In this document: positions 12,619 to 24,899 of the stretch, piece after piece
Numbering within the stretch: position 1 is the stretch's first letter
Layout: each line of letters starts with the position of its first letter
From: Pelodera strongyloides
Taxonomy: Eukaryota; Nematoda; Chromadorea; Rhabditida; Rhabditidae
Direction of reading: 5' to 3'
Assembly: GCA_036852015.1 (NCBI GenBank)
Contig: JAANDG010000190.1
Location: 124,001-188,000, forward strand
DNA length: 64,000 bases
The notes under the pieces: model-generated
Databases searched by the model: none
The model's input: only the letters and a program-made list of their open reading frames with translations
Told to the model about the DNA's origin: nothing
Program-made: the position numbers and the translations under genes

Positions 12619-15600
12619 ATGAATGGTGTTCAACGTCGCAAGTGGGTACATTCATTTATAAGCCATAGGTCTTTTTTTCGAATTCGTATTTCTGAGGAGC
12701 CTGGCCAAAATCTCTTATTAGAGGCATTCGTGTCACAGATGCTGAAGTACGTGTGTTCTATACTTTATAACTCTGTCTGCATCGTCTACATGTTTAGTCT
12801 ATCGGAGCTCAGTGAAGAGGATTTAAACGCGTTGACATATGATGACCTTTTTCAAACCGCTCTGGCCTTAGTGAGGCATACGAAGGTATTTTTTGTTGTT
12901 ATTTGATATTGTCGGATGATTCCTGTCACGTTTATTTTTTTAATATCGAAAAGTGGCATGCAAATCGGAGAATAATCCCGGTTTGAGTCCCTTTTCTTTC
13001 TTAACGTGTACTGTTGTTTTTACCCTCGATTTCGTGTGCCACGCACACGGGACGGGATCTTTTCTCCCCACCACATCATAATCCAACAACGTTGTTACCC
13101 GTTTTTTTAGTTGTCCTTTTCAGGTGCTGGAACGAGATGTGGATGGCTATCGAAATGATTCACAACGACTTCGGACGGAAAGAAACGAACTTCGCGAGGA
13201 GGTTTTTTTTTGTTACTGGTTACAAAGCGATTAATCACTGAGACGAACTGTTTTCAATGATTTCAATCTGAAAAGAAAACCATTTACTGACTACTTAAAG
13301 ACTATTTGATGCATTTGTGACCGTTCGCCAGTTTTCGTGGCAACTCGTCGCCAAATCAGGTGGTTTGCGTTTGGACCACTAAAACCCCGAGAATCTTGTC
13401 AAATAGTTCTCCCCGTGCGCCCGTGCCCTACTTATACTTATTTAACTTTTACCTTCTACTTGGACTTGCCTTTACTTACGAAGATCAAGCAACTGTGATT
13501 TTATGTAGTTTGAGGTTTGAGCTTACACGCGGACGCGGCTACTTCTATTTTCTATTGATTGATTGTTTTGTGTTAATTTCAGATCTCCGATATAAAAGGT
13601 TCCATGGAGGTCATTGAAGCTGATCGAGAGCGGCTGCTCAATGAACTAAACGAAGCCAATAACAAACTGAGTACGTGGACGTTTTTACTTTGTTCCTTGA
13701 ATTACGTACCCAACCCACACATGTCTTGTCGAACCCTTTGTTAGCGCGATAGCGCTAACTAACATAGTTTGGGTTTGCGTTTGATCCGAGAGCCCTTTTT
13801 TTCCAGTTTTCACCCTGAATGTGTTCTAGTTTGGTCTGGCATTGTCTATGATGATATGCTTTGCCGAGTCTTCAACTTTTGCCCAGGGTCCAGTAATATT
13901 TGATTTCATTGTTTTTCATTTATTTAGCCGATATCAAGAGAGAGCAAAAGAGCCAGGCTCGGGCTCGGCACATGAGCAGGGAAATTCATGAAGCGCTGAT
14001 TTCTTCGAGCAGTACTCCTAACAAGTATGTTATTTTAATTCCCGATATTTCTTTTCTCACAATTAGTTCCTATTCAAAGTGTTTAGTTTATTCTTATATA
14101 TTCCGTTTAGGTCTCCTATCCCCCACCGCTCGATATCTCATGACAAAAGCAAGGGTGCATCACAAGAGAGTTTGGTTATAGCACATGCAAAAAAGCGTAT
14201 AGTTTGTTCACCGATATCGTCCTCATCGACTTCAAGCAGTGAACATAATGTGAGTCTAATTTTTTTCTGTACTGCAAGTAATACTATTCGCTAGGAACTT
14301 AACTATTCAACGTAGTAAACCGATGGGGTGGGGATTGGGGATGCTTGGATGATACGTCGGCTGACTATTTTCTTAGTTTTGAGGCAATGTGCCTCTTAGC
14401 GACACTTTCCGTGTATTTATTTGTCAATATTCAGAGTTCTGGTCAAGTTATTATTTCAGCAGAATGCATCCGGAAACAAACGACGAAAAATGCCGACTTG
14501 GGACGAGAAACACCTTTACTCTCGAGATGCACAGTGGGTTTTTTAGTTTCGCGTTTCGTATCCGTCAAATCCGCCATCGTTGATCCTTGTTGTTGACGAT
14601 ACCATATTTATTAGTTGTCTGTATCGGAAAGCTCACAATAAGTTGGTGACTACGCTACCTCCTACGACCTACGACCCCCGGATCTACCGATCTACGCCAC
14701 TTGCAGTTGTGACCCAGGTCATGTTTGTACCCAGGCCATGTTTGTACCCAGTAGTCATTGTTTGCGATTTACAGTAGTGTTTTAGTTCCCATTCTGCTGT
14801 TTCATCATTACATGTGGAAGCGGCTGCTCCTCCACCTCTCCCGTTCCCTATCCCTCCACCGGTTGATATTGGGGTAAGTGAAGCGAATCCAACAAAAACA
14901 AGGTTTTTTCTTGATATTTATTCCTACGGTTTGGGTAGAAGGAAGTGAGAAGAATACTCTTGTCTAACGACTTCTTACTTTTTCATATGATACATTGTGT
15001 TCGTAGGTAGGGTGCAGCTTTGTGCGCTGGTCAGCTTCCAAATTTTTAAGCATGCATGTATGCAACGCAACGCAAGTAAGTTAGGTGTTTTGTGTTCAAG
15101 TCCTTTTGTCTTTTAAATCATCCATTCCTTCATTCCATTGGTGCATTGCTTTAGCTGGCTCCACCCATGCCCCCTGTTCCTCCCAGTTTCCATCATTCGG
15201 CATCAGCATCATCTAGTCGGTCGTCTTACAATACTCCTGGAAAGCCACAGACCCCCAAGGAACCGGTCTGTTTGTTTATTCCGTTCTTGACTAGCTGAAT
15301 TTTGTTTCAATGTATTAGTCATTTTTCCGTCCCGTGCCTTTTGTCGCGGAAAATCGTGTTAGTTTTCAAATTCCCCCTGTTTAACTTTAAATGTGAATAC
15401 CACTTTGTCACACATAGATAGGCATGAAGAATCCATAGTCCCGTTTGCTAGTTTGCTCTCGAAGTCGGGGATCTTCATTTTTAGCTCCAAATCCAAGCAG
15501 GACATGCTTACGTTTCGGTATTTTAGTATCCAAGGGAAGATATCACTTACGGAGTAAGTCTGACCCACCAACATGCCGACCACCGCAATCCAGCACCAGC

Positions 15601-18600
15601 ACCCGCACCTGGTACAGGTAAACATTTTTTTGTAGTTGCTAGATTTTACACATGGCATAACCTAACCAGTCAAGCCAGTGGGCGACCTTACACCTTACTG
15701 TCGGGTTGTTCATAAATGCGTTAAAACATTCAATTCAGTCAGACATGCATGAGGGGTCATACGTGGTACCTCGGTTGCTATGTATTTTAACCCCATAGCA
15801 GGGATGTTTGCTTCAAATTTTATTTTGTAGTTCGGCAACTGTTGGATCCCAGCATTATGCCTCCGTTCAATGAAGGACCGTCCTATGGTGGTTATGGATA
15901 CAATGCTGGATCGGCTTCACGCGGTAATGCCTTTTGTTAGCTTATCTCAATTCATTCATATTCTCTTTTCTGTAAATATTTTCTCCGGGGGCATGTCAAA
16001 AAGGAGTCTAAATACTTTTCGTATGGAACAAGGTACGATTTGAATATGATTTCCTGAAAACGTTGAAAAAATGTTTTCAGCTAATGACGGGCGGCTCTTT
16101 CACCAGCCTCAGTCGCATGATTCTCTTCAAGCAACCCCAAAGAATGCATGGCATCGAACTGATGCCCAAGTTTATGTGGGTTACATGAAAGGGTTATATT
16201 ATTTTATAAACTATTTTTATATGTTCGTGTGTTCCCTCTTTTGGTCTTATTAGAGGCACCCAGGCACCATATTCGTTTGTCCAGCTAGCTTTCATTGGAT
16301 ACGGTCGATTTGAATTGAACGTAGATTGGAGTAGAATCCTGGAATAATGGAGTTGTATATGTAATTCTCAGCGTGAACACTCATGCTCAGAATGTACTAT
16401 GTGCCGCAGAGCCATATTGTGTTCGCCTTTTAGCCTGTCCACACATGTGAACTGTAAAGGTTATGTATTATGTAGAGTATAGAGTTATTTAGGATAATCG
16501 TCAACTGTTCAACAGTGGCTACAATAGTACACCCGGTCCAAGTTATGGGGGAGGGCCAGTTTCAAGTACTCGACCCAGATCCGGCCATTCAGGATATCAC
16601 GACCAGACTAACACTCCACAACAGGTTTTTTTCCTTCTTGTTTTTTGAACCTATAACCTAATCTAATACATTTTCCTTTTTTTTAGCAGGCCGCCGTCAT
16701 AGAATACGTGGTGAATCGACAGAGAGAAAGAGAGATGCTGTTGTGCCGTAATGTACGGTTGCGTAAAAGTAAAAAGGTTCAGTGATTGCATTAGCTGCAT
16801 TTTGGTGCTCGTAAAAGTCGTAAAACTAATTCTTATTTTAGTTTCACTTGAAAGGCCCTCCATTGATATGTGGGAGAGTGGGGGGAAGTCGATGCCTTCC
16901 ACGTAAGTTTTTTTTAGAAATTAGCATGCTCCGTTTACTTTCATGACTAGTGATCGGCCTCATTATTTCTCACACTGATACACATTAACACATTTACCCA
17001 TGAAGACTTTTTCTGCATCTTGATCTTTGTGACAAAGTGCTTGCTCACTTTGGCCGTTTTTTTTTCATTATTCATTTATGGGAACGCGTTTACTTCAGAA
17101 AGAAAGCTTAATTTAAGAAGTATGTTTTAAATTTCGATTGAAGAACGAAGCTTCTTTTTGAAGTGGATACATCGATATCGCTTTTACCTTAGCCTTAGCA
17201 CCTCTGTTGGTTCGTATTTTCAAACACGCGCACTGTGCATGGTGCATTTGCTAATCGTATTGTATTGATAGTACCTGACTGACGTTCCTTTGTTTTAGCG
17301 TCGTCGCCGAATTGAAATTCAGATACAGAATTTTGAAGATTTCTCATTTCTCGTTGTACTTCTAGATTTATGCTAAATATACAGGATTGTACAAGTTTTT
17401 TTTCTCGGTCAGTGCTCACAAATCACATTCCTATTTTTTCCACAGTCTTAGCTACTAGATACTATTATTGTTATGTTTTATCATTGCATGAATTGATAAC
17501 TGCATGTTATTTGTACCACTAGAGCGTGACTAGAGGATTAGTGATGATGTTGTTGCATTTTATTCATAGATTAATGAAAATGGGTGATGATTTTGGTTTG
17601 CTTCAATTTATTGCAAACCACTTCTTGCATGCAAGTGTGCCTTCTTCCTTCTTCTAAATTGACTGAGTTGTATTACATTATTTATGCGTTCGATTTCGAT
17701 GGTTCGATACTCGTAGTCTATTCGGGAGAATCAGGAAATGTAGACTTCCAGTGCTAGTCCTGTTTCAAATTTACATATTATGCATAGTGTGTGTTTTCGT
17801 TTTGTAGGGTTTAGTAGGCTAACCAGTATGTTTTTTTACCCGTATGTTACTCCTTTTCTCTTTACTCACTGTACGGCACAAATAGGTAGTTTTGTTGTTG
17901 TGAACTGTGAACTAGTGAGTTTACTATTTGTTTGAGTCGTTATCGTTATTCGCTTGGTTTGTGTGTTGTGTTCTGCCTATTAATTTCATACCACTTTTGC
18001 TTTCTGTTACTTACTATTAATTTATGTGATAGTGTACTTGTGTACTACGGAGAAGGCTAATAAATTAGTTCACGGGCTTAGCTTCAGTAGGAGTCTAGCT
18101 CTCTCCTTTCATGCACGCCCAGCAAGGCAACACTACCGCACTGTGTGTTTTAGTCACCCAATATCGGTTGGTTGGTTCAATAGAATTTTCGTTCACTTTT
18201 CACTTTTATACTGTTTTCATGTTCTCTGTGCCGCCCGTATGAATTGAATAGTTCAGCGTGGTGTGCAGATATTTTTGTGACAGAGATATCGGTGTTCAAC
18301 TCATAGCAACAGGAAATAATAAACTTTGACAGAATCTACGCGATTCTACTTAATTTTTTTGAATTCTTCCGTTCTTCCAGGAAACGATGCGTTGCGCCGT
18401 GCCGATCAATTGCGATCACTTACGATGTTGTCAAATTTGGATACAGAAAAATTGAAGAGCTCAACTAAGTTCAATAAGGTCAGTCAGTTTGCTGCTGTGC
18501 TATTTTTTAACCATGTGTGTTTTTTTATTCTTTCTTTGGTTGTATACATTTTTTTATGTTCGTTACACATATTCGTAATTTTGTAGAGAAAATAGCACTA

Positions 18601-20187
18601 TGACACATGGACGTGGTTTGCGTAAGCTATGCTGGGCCACTCCACTGCACAGTAGGCCAGTACCAGTAGTAGCAATCCACCTGCCATTGCCATTCTTTGT
18701 TTAACATTTTATTTACACTTGCTCCTTTAGTGTTTCTGCAAGCCATGTAATCTAAGCAATTTGGATACGGCTGCTGAAGTTGTTGCCCACGCATTCAATC
18801 CAACTCATTTGGATAAGGTGATTTATCTATTTATCTTATATTTCTATGCATTCTGATCATGTAAACTTATGCTAGGCTAGATTCCATTTTGTTGTAAACT
18901 TTATTTCTAGTTCTATTCGATTTAGTGTTGCTACATTAATTGTTGCTTGCATATTATAACCGACTATGGCTCTTTAGCAGGCTATAAATCTATGCGTAAA
19001 ATTACGCATCAACCATCTCCGGATTGGCTTTGACCATCTCCGGAGGCAAATGTGCACATATATAGATATGGGTGAAACGTATCAGTGGTAATTTACGGTT
19101 CGAGTCTCAACTAAGCGACCATCTCCGAAATTACGCATGGAAATTATAGCCTGCTCTTTAGATGTACATGAACGGACACGGAGTTGCTGAGACGGATTTT
19201 GAATACTGGGAACAAATACTGGCACAGTGTCAGGTCAGTTCATTCAAAATTCATTTTTATTCTTGCCTGAAGTTTGTCAATTTGTCACATATTTTTTGTT
19301 ATGAGTCAAATGTTGACTTTTGCCGGAATTGTTAGTTGTTAGTAACATAGTAAAGTAACTAGTAATTTGGCATCTTGGAATGAAGAGTGTGTGTTATGCT
19401 TTGTGATTTTGTGCCCAGTGCTCAGTATCTTTCGGCGCGACAATTGCTCATACGTGTACTAACAATACAATAAGCATAAGCACACGATACCCAGTATCGT
19501 GGGCAATGTGGGCGTACTACAAGTATGCGTAATTAGCGTACCGACACGATAGTTACTGGGCACACTAACGAGATCCACTTCACCTGCGGTACGTTAACAC
19601 AATAAACAGACCATTTGTAAGTATACATGTTCTGTTACATTATTAACTCGCCCTTATTGGTTTTCGGTACGTATATGTATATAGTATATGTATTGCACGT
19701 TGTTCACGAAACGTTGAAACTTATATTGTCCCATATATTATTGTATCCAATATTTGTGCCTTTCTGAGCCGGAAGTGCACATATTAATGCGCGTTATGAC
19801 CGAGTGGTCTAAGGCGCTGTTATTGGTAAGTAGGCCAAAGTTCAATTCCACCCAGGTGCTATTGTCTTGCCCTGATATACAACCGTGTGTTCATATATTA
19901 CATATGCAATAGATGGGAATGTATTTACCCAGGTAACTACGTAGAATAACGTTGTAACTATTTTACGTATATTATACAATACTTTTCATTTTCAGATGGG
20001 TGGTATCGGTTCTATGCCCATGAGCGGGAGCGGGTTACCTCCCCCTCAAGCCCCGCAACCAATGGGAATGGGTCACACTTCAATGTCGGGTCCCATGCCT
20101 CCTACTATGAATAATATGGTCTCGTCTATTCCGCCTCCTAGTTTTGTCCCTCCACAACGCGGAAATCGTGTCGATCTGAGTTGCTAA
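12619..20187 (+). CDS. Coiled-coil, Pro/Ser-rich protein with C-terminal C2H2-like finger
   Basis: Proposed exons: 12619-12746, 12798-12885, 13124-13201, 13583-13670, 13928-14024, 14111-14249, 14460-14533, 14786-14873, 15155-15265, 15527-15617, 15831-15923, 16081-16175, 16493-16624, an unresolved one or two near 16690-16902, 18381-18478, 18731-18817, 19162-19233 and 19996-20187. Phases close except around 16.6-18.4 kb, where an exon is probably missing. The N-terminal third (LSELSEEDLNALTYDDLF, then VLERDVDGYRNDSQRLRTERNEL) is a heptad-rich helix. The middle is Pro/Ser/Gly/Tyr-rich. Near the end CKPCNLSNLDTAAEVVAHAF, followed by a second His, has C-x2-C-x12-H-x5-H spacing, like RNA-binding U1-type fingers. 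The tail is Met/Pro/Gly-rich. I do not recognise the family. It could be two genes if the 1.5-kb gap at 16.9-18.4 kb is intergenic. Start: first in-frame ATG after a TTTTTCAG site; an upstream ATG at 12520 is possible. Confidence 0.62.
13735..13830. repeat. Dispersed repeat copy B
   Basis: Carries TTAGCGCGATAGCGCTAAC, AGTTTGGGTTTGCGTTTGAT and CCAGTTTTCACCCTGA, the reverse complement of the blocks at 8460-8545. It lies in an intron of the coiled-coil/zinc-finger gene. Confidence 0.6.
18978..19153. mobile_element. hAT-like MITE with 8-bp target duplication
   Basis: The ends are CAGGCTATAA and TTATAGCCTG, perfect 10-bp inverted termini, and inner CTATGCGTAA/TTACGCATG words extend the pairing. 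The element is flanked on both sides by CTCTTTAG (18970-18977 and 19154-19161). An 8-bp duplication and CAG..CTG termini are the signature of the hAT superfamily. The interior is non-coding (176 bp). The right-hand CTCTTTAG is also the splice acceptor of the exon beginning at 19162. Confidence 0.85.
19412..19563. mobile_element. MITE with TGTGCCCAGT termini
   Basis: The left end TGTGCCCAGTGCTCAGTATC and the right end GATAGTTACTGGGCACA form inverted termini with a perfect outer 10 bp. An inner palindromic block (CGATACCCAGTATCG) repeats the end motif. No clear target duplication. Non-coding; it lies in the same gene as the hAT-like MITE, about 260 bp downstream. Confidence 0.7.
19793..19866 (+). 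repeat. tRNA-Leu/Ser-like sequence, degenerate
   Basis: The A-box-like TGACCGAGTGGTCTAAGGCG is followed by a degenerate B box (AGTTCAATTCC). The acceptor and anticodon stems do not pair well, so this is a tRNA-derived relic or SINE head rather than a working tRNA. Confidence 0.5.
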
Positions 20188-21268
20188 CGAAGACCATGTA
20201 CGGGTAAGTGATGATATATTCATATTGTTATTATTATCATCTTATATGGAAAATTTGTATGTGGACCGACTTCTGTTTTTCAGGTTGCTGTTGTTTCGAT
20301 TTTGACACGTTATAGTTATGTACACTTGTGAGCTTGGACATACAAGGTACGACCTCAAAGTACATTACCAGTTGTTTGAGTTGTTTCCCTTCACTCTTTT
20401 TTATAATATAGGTGCTTAGAGCTTTTTCAGAATCAGAATCTTTGCCGTGTTGTACCTCTTTATTTTCCCTGTGATTTTGACATACAACATTACCCTTATT
20501 TTTGTCATTTTTTTACGTCATTTTTTTTTATCTTCTCTAACTGTTTCGAATACGCTAATATGTAGTTCGGCTGTTCGGCCTTCGACGTTAAACTTTCTTT
20601 GTACTTGTACTATCTTTCTTTTATACGGAAGAAACCAATCATATTACTAATGATCCCAATTCGTTTCATAGCAACTACAGAGGTTTAGCGTTCAGTTTTC
20701 CAGTTCTAGTTGGTTTTGTGTAATGAAATGACTCATGTTTCGCTTACCACCTTTCATGTGTAATTTAGCTTGTTCTTCCTGTTCGGTGTTAGCAAATTCC
20801 CAATAGGTCCTCTTTCAGATGCTCGCTCATTTTCCTATTGACCTTTATCTTTAATATTCCAAGAGTTCAACTTCTCGTATGTGCTAACCTAACGTTCGTG
20901 ATTCTTATTTCAGTACTAGACTAGACTAGGATTATACTACTTTTTTCACTATGAATAACGCTAGCCAGAGCCACGGTGGCTTGTGTATGTATATGCAGAT
21001 ACGATGATAGTAGTGTGTGCGTTACGTTGATTGTTAGTGACTCATACTTGCCCAGAATTGTTTTTATGTGTACATTCACCACTCTGATCTGTGTAATAAA
21101 AGTAAGATAAGGGCTGCGACTTATTGTTCATTCTCTGATATATGTTATCAACCATCAATATCTCGATACTTAAAGCTACCATAGCTACGTCTGCGGCTCC
21201 TTTGGATCCTTAGTGTTTCTAATTCTTGGTATTTCTAAGTTAATCACTCTCGCCTAAAGTTCTTGAGG

Positions 21269-23792
21269 ATGTTGGAGCATATGGTGGAACCAACAACTTC
21301 TTCATCCGGAAAGGTAAAGTAATCTTATTGTTTTATCTGTCAGACTCCAGATTAAGTCTTTTTCTTCTTAAGAATAAGATCAGGTGTGGGAGGTGGGAGC
21401 TCAGTTGCCCCTTTGTCAGCTTATTTTCTCTGCTATGTTTTCTTACATATATATTTCAGGATTGCGAAGTTGACGATAAAGAACAAGAGTTACGGAGTCT
21501 ACCCAAAGAAGAAGTTATTAAACGGGTATCTTTTTATACTACTTACCTTGAATATTACTATATTACGAAGTTGAAAGACAACTTTGTCCTATTTTACAAT
21601 ATCTTGCCTTGCTCTGGCCTCTTATCTGCACCCATGCACTGAGAACCCATGAGTTGCGCGCCGCACCATTTCGGGACACAACAAAATGCGCGCCGCAAAG
21701 GAATGGGACATGGGACACAAACTGCGCGCCGAATAGAGATGGGGCGCAAAATGCGCGCCGATTCGGTGCGGGAAACACTTTTATTGGTTTTGGCGCAAAT
21801 TGCATCCCGCAACATTTCCGCACCTTTTCGGCAACGCTTTTGAAAGCGCTCGGAGGATCTGCCGTAACTGTAGTTGTAGTGACTTTTTTTCGCACGAACA
21901 GTTCTCAGTTCTCACATGTGTTGTGTGGCCGAGTGGTCTAAGGCGCTGTTTAGAGGAAGTATCTAATTAAGAGTGTATGTTCGAATCGAACTCTCTGCCT
22001 TCTTTTTGCAGTTGCTACTTTTCCCGCACCGCGCACCGTTTCCGCACCTTCTCGGCAACGTTTTGGGGGGTGTTTCCCCCAACAGTTTGGGGGTGTTTCC
22101 CGCACCAAAACGGCAACCAGAGCCGTTGAAAAAGTTTTTTTCCGCGCGCATCAAATTCTTTGGCGAGAACCCCCCCCCCCCTAACTGTTGCCTCGCGCAA
22201 ATGGTGAGTTTCGTTGTAAGCTCCGGTTTCAATTGATGTACGAGTAAGGCAAGCTCACTTATCTTCATGGACTAAATTATTGTGATTTCAGTGTCTTTTC
22301 TACCGGACTGGGTTTCGTAAAGCGGATATGACAAGAAAGCGGGCTGTGCAACAACAAGAGGTATTCTGCGTTTAGAAATCACGTTTTGGAAGTTAATGAA
22401 ACAGCGTGTTATTTAGTCATTAAGACGGAGTATTTGAATATTAATTGCATTTGAAATTTAGAAGGCCAACGTTGAGTGCAAGCGATATAGGGAAGAACGA
22501 AACAAACTGAAGACAAAGGTACTGATATGTATAAAAATATGAAATTCTAGTTTTATGCATACTACTCCTTCAAGATCCTAACAAAAACCTCATTTTCATT
22601 TTATTCTTTTCTATATTGTCTTATTGTCTACCTAAGAGTTTGATTCGGGGTTTGATTAGAATAAGTTTGATTCGGGGTTGGATAATCATTCGTACAAGGC
22701 ATTCAGAATGACGAGCTTGCGAAACAACTAGAGCAGATGAAGGGAGAAAATGAAAAATTACTGGCAGATGTGAGTTTTACATTTTGTATATATTATATCA
22801 TTTTCACTTTGTTTATAAACTTTTATGTGGCTTTCTTATGACTTGGCTTTGTTAATTCTTATAATCTCAGGCATCAGACGATGGCGTGTTTAAGAGCACA
22901 ATGCAAGATATTGAGCGGATGCTGCTGGAAGAAAAAGTGAGGATTTGTTCAGCTTTGTTTGTGTTTTCGTCACGGACGTCGTAGTTTTTGGCTTGATCGA
23001 CAGTGTACTATGACGTTATTTTTTGATTTTGCTGTTTATTGTGTTCTAATTTTTGGTTCCCGAACAATTTGAACTGAACTGCCTTGTATACCTTTTTCGT
23101 CGGGCAAAAGCGTAACCAGTACTGTCAGTGTTTAATTAGCGATGATCCAATCATGATGTTTGGTAGACATAAACTCGGTTCGTTTGATTTTGCTACCTTC
23201 TATTTTTAGGTCAAAGCTCTGGAGCGTGACATGGAGACGGCGAAGGGAGACTACTTGAAACAGGTAGGGTTTTTTTAAATCCTTTCTAATGAATATCTTC
23301 TTTTTTAATTGACTTTACAACTTTACATTCGCCATAGTAATAACCAGAACACGCCGAATTACGGTAGCACGTGAAGGAATGTCCGCTCATATGTTAGTGA
23401 AACATCAACGTACACTGATTTTCATACTTCAGATGCAAGCATTGGAGAAGGAGCTGATTAAGCAAAGAGCTGAGAAAAAGGACTTATTGGAACAGGTTTT
23501 ATTTTCTTTTTAACCGATTCGTAGTAAAATAGGAACGTTGAACGTTATAGACCACCTACAGTATGCACTAGAGCAATAGCTATATGGTTACGTAAAAATT
23601 GATTCCAAAAACCGTGAATCGAAATATATTACCCGCTAGTAAGACTGGTGCATTCAGGTGTCACACTTACAAAAAACGGTGGAAATGCGTGATCATCAAA
23701 TGGAATTATTGCGTTCGGAAATGAATGAGAACAGTCTGCAGTTGAGGATTCTGCAGAAGAGAAACCGTGGACGAGGAACTGAGTTCAAGTAG
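21269..23792 (+). CDS. 205-aa coiled-coil protein
   Basis: Nine exons: 21269-21313, 21460-21525, 22292-22360, 22462-22518, 22707-22769, 22871-22936, 23210-23263, 23433-23495 and 23658-23792. Every exon is a multiple of three and every intron is phase 0. The product starts MLEHMVEPTTSSSGK, has an acidic segment with the motif LRSLPKEEVIKRCLFYRTGF, then about 150 residues of charged heptads (examples: NDELAKQLEQMKGENEKLLA, MQALEKELIKQRAEKKDLLE, VSHLQKTVEMRDHQMELLR), ending RNRGRGTEFK. It is predicted to be a long parallel coiled coil, probably a structural or tethering factor. Family not recognised. The start is the ATG of the first exon; the next in-frame Met is four codons later. The second intron holds the tRNA-like composite repeat. 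It lies about 1.1 kb downstream of another coiled-coil gene on the same strand, with no evidence for an operon. Confidence 0.82.
21649..22225 (+). repeat. tRNA-like composite repeat, copy 2
   Basis: Same block order as 10426-10895 but inverted: GTTGCGCGCCGCACC, then GGAGGATCTGCCGTAACTG, an A box (GTGGCCGAGTGGTCTAAGGC at about 21926), a degenerate B box (TGTTCGAATCG), a CTTTTTGCAGTTGCTACTT word and a GC-rich tail with TTTGGGGGTGTTTCCCGC. A run of 12 C lies at 22170-22181. It sits in intron 2 of the 205-aa coiled-coil gene. Confidence 0.65.
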
Positions 23793-24880
23793 ACACTGGT
23801 GTGTAGGTATGTAGGTAACATACAGAAAGCGTACTCCCTCTCTCTTGCTCTTGGTAGACGGCAAGGAGTAAGGGGACGTACGTAGCGTGTCAAATAGTAC
23901 ATACGTTAGGCACGTACCAGGCAATTTTTACTTACAAGCCGAATTTTTTTGCTTCATTTGTGTAGTAATCAGCCACTGACCTTTCCACATAAGCTTTTAT
24001 CATCAAGGCAAGCAGAGTCGCATATAATATACCATGAAACTTTACCGTAAGATCATACAAACGGGAAAAACACAAAGTACGGTAATGCTTGCCTATTGTG
24101 TATTTTGTGCTGACGATAGATTGCTGGGCGCGACATATATATGAATGTACATACATGATTCTGTGTAGTAATTAGTAATATTTGTACACTTTTGAGCTTG
24201 GTTTGTTTATTATTTTTTTCATTTGCTCGTTAGTGTCTTTGTACTTTATTTAAGATTTGTATTTGTCGTGCTAGCCTTAATTCATTCGTGCCTATTATGT
24301 CAAAAACGGTTATCTTTCAGTGTGTAGTCGTGCAAATTGTAATGCATTGCCATAAATATACTATATATATGGGACTTATGTAGACTGAACGTAGGCCCCC
24401 CTTCTTTCTCGTTACTGTATTTTAACGGTGATTTTCTAATTTTATTTTTGGTATCAGCGTTTACTCTTTTGTTTTATGATCAGAATTTACCTTTCGGGAA
24501 CTGACTCGCGTGTTTATTTTATTACTCACCGTAAAGTTTTGTTTTCTTTATTTTGACTCGGTGTTAGCTAATAAAGTGGTGCTTTGGTTTTGTATCTGTT
24601 GCTGACGTTGAATCCTACTTCGCCAATTGATCTTTGCAAAACAGCTATGAATGAAGATTTTAGTTTAGGTTTCTAAATTTTGACTATATTAATGCTCTAA
24701 TTATATAGTGTATTCCTTCGTTCACAAAAAGTATATATTTCAGCTGACGCTGACGAAGACACTGTCCACTGTGTGACATCCGACTTACAATTAGCGCTCA
24801 ATTTTTTTTTTGCCTCAAGATGGTTTAGTGTGGTAGACGTGACCTTCTTGTGAGAAACATCGGAACGAGACTTATCAGCA
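23793..24880. other. AT-rich intergenic DNA
   Basis: 3' flank of the coiled-coil gene. No exon, RNA gene or element recognised. Confidence 0.5.
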
Positions 24881-24899
24881 ACCAGCCATTCGAAGAGCC

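Noticed and set aside
21594..22268. Protein genes on either strand in this GC-rich patch
   Set aside because: The open frames lie within the tRNA-like composite repeat and appear similarly in the copy at 10.4-10.9 kb on other frames.
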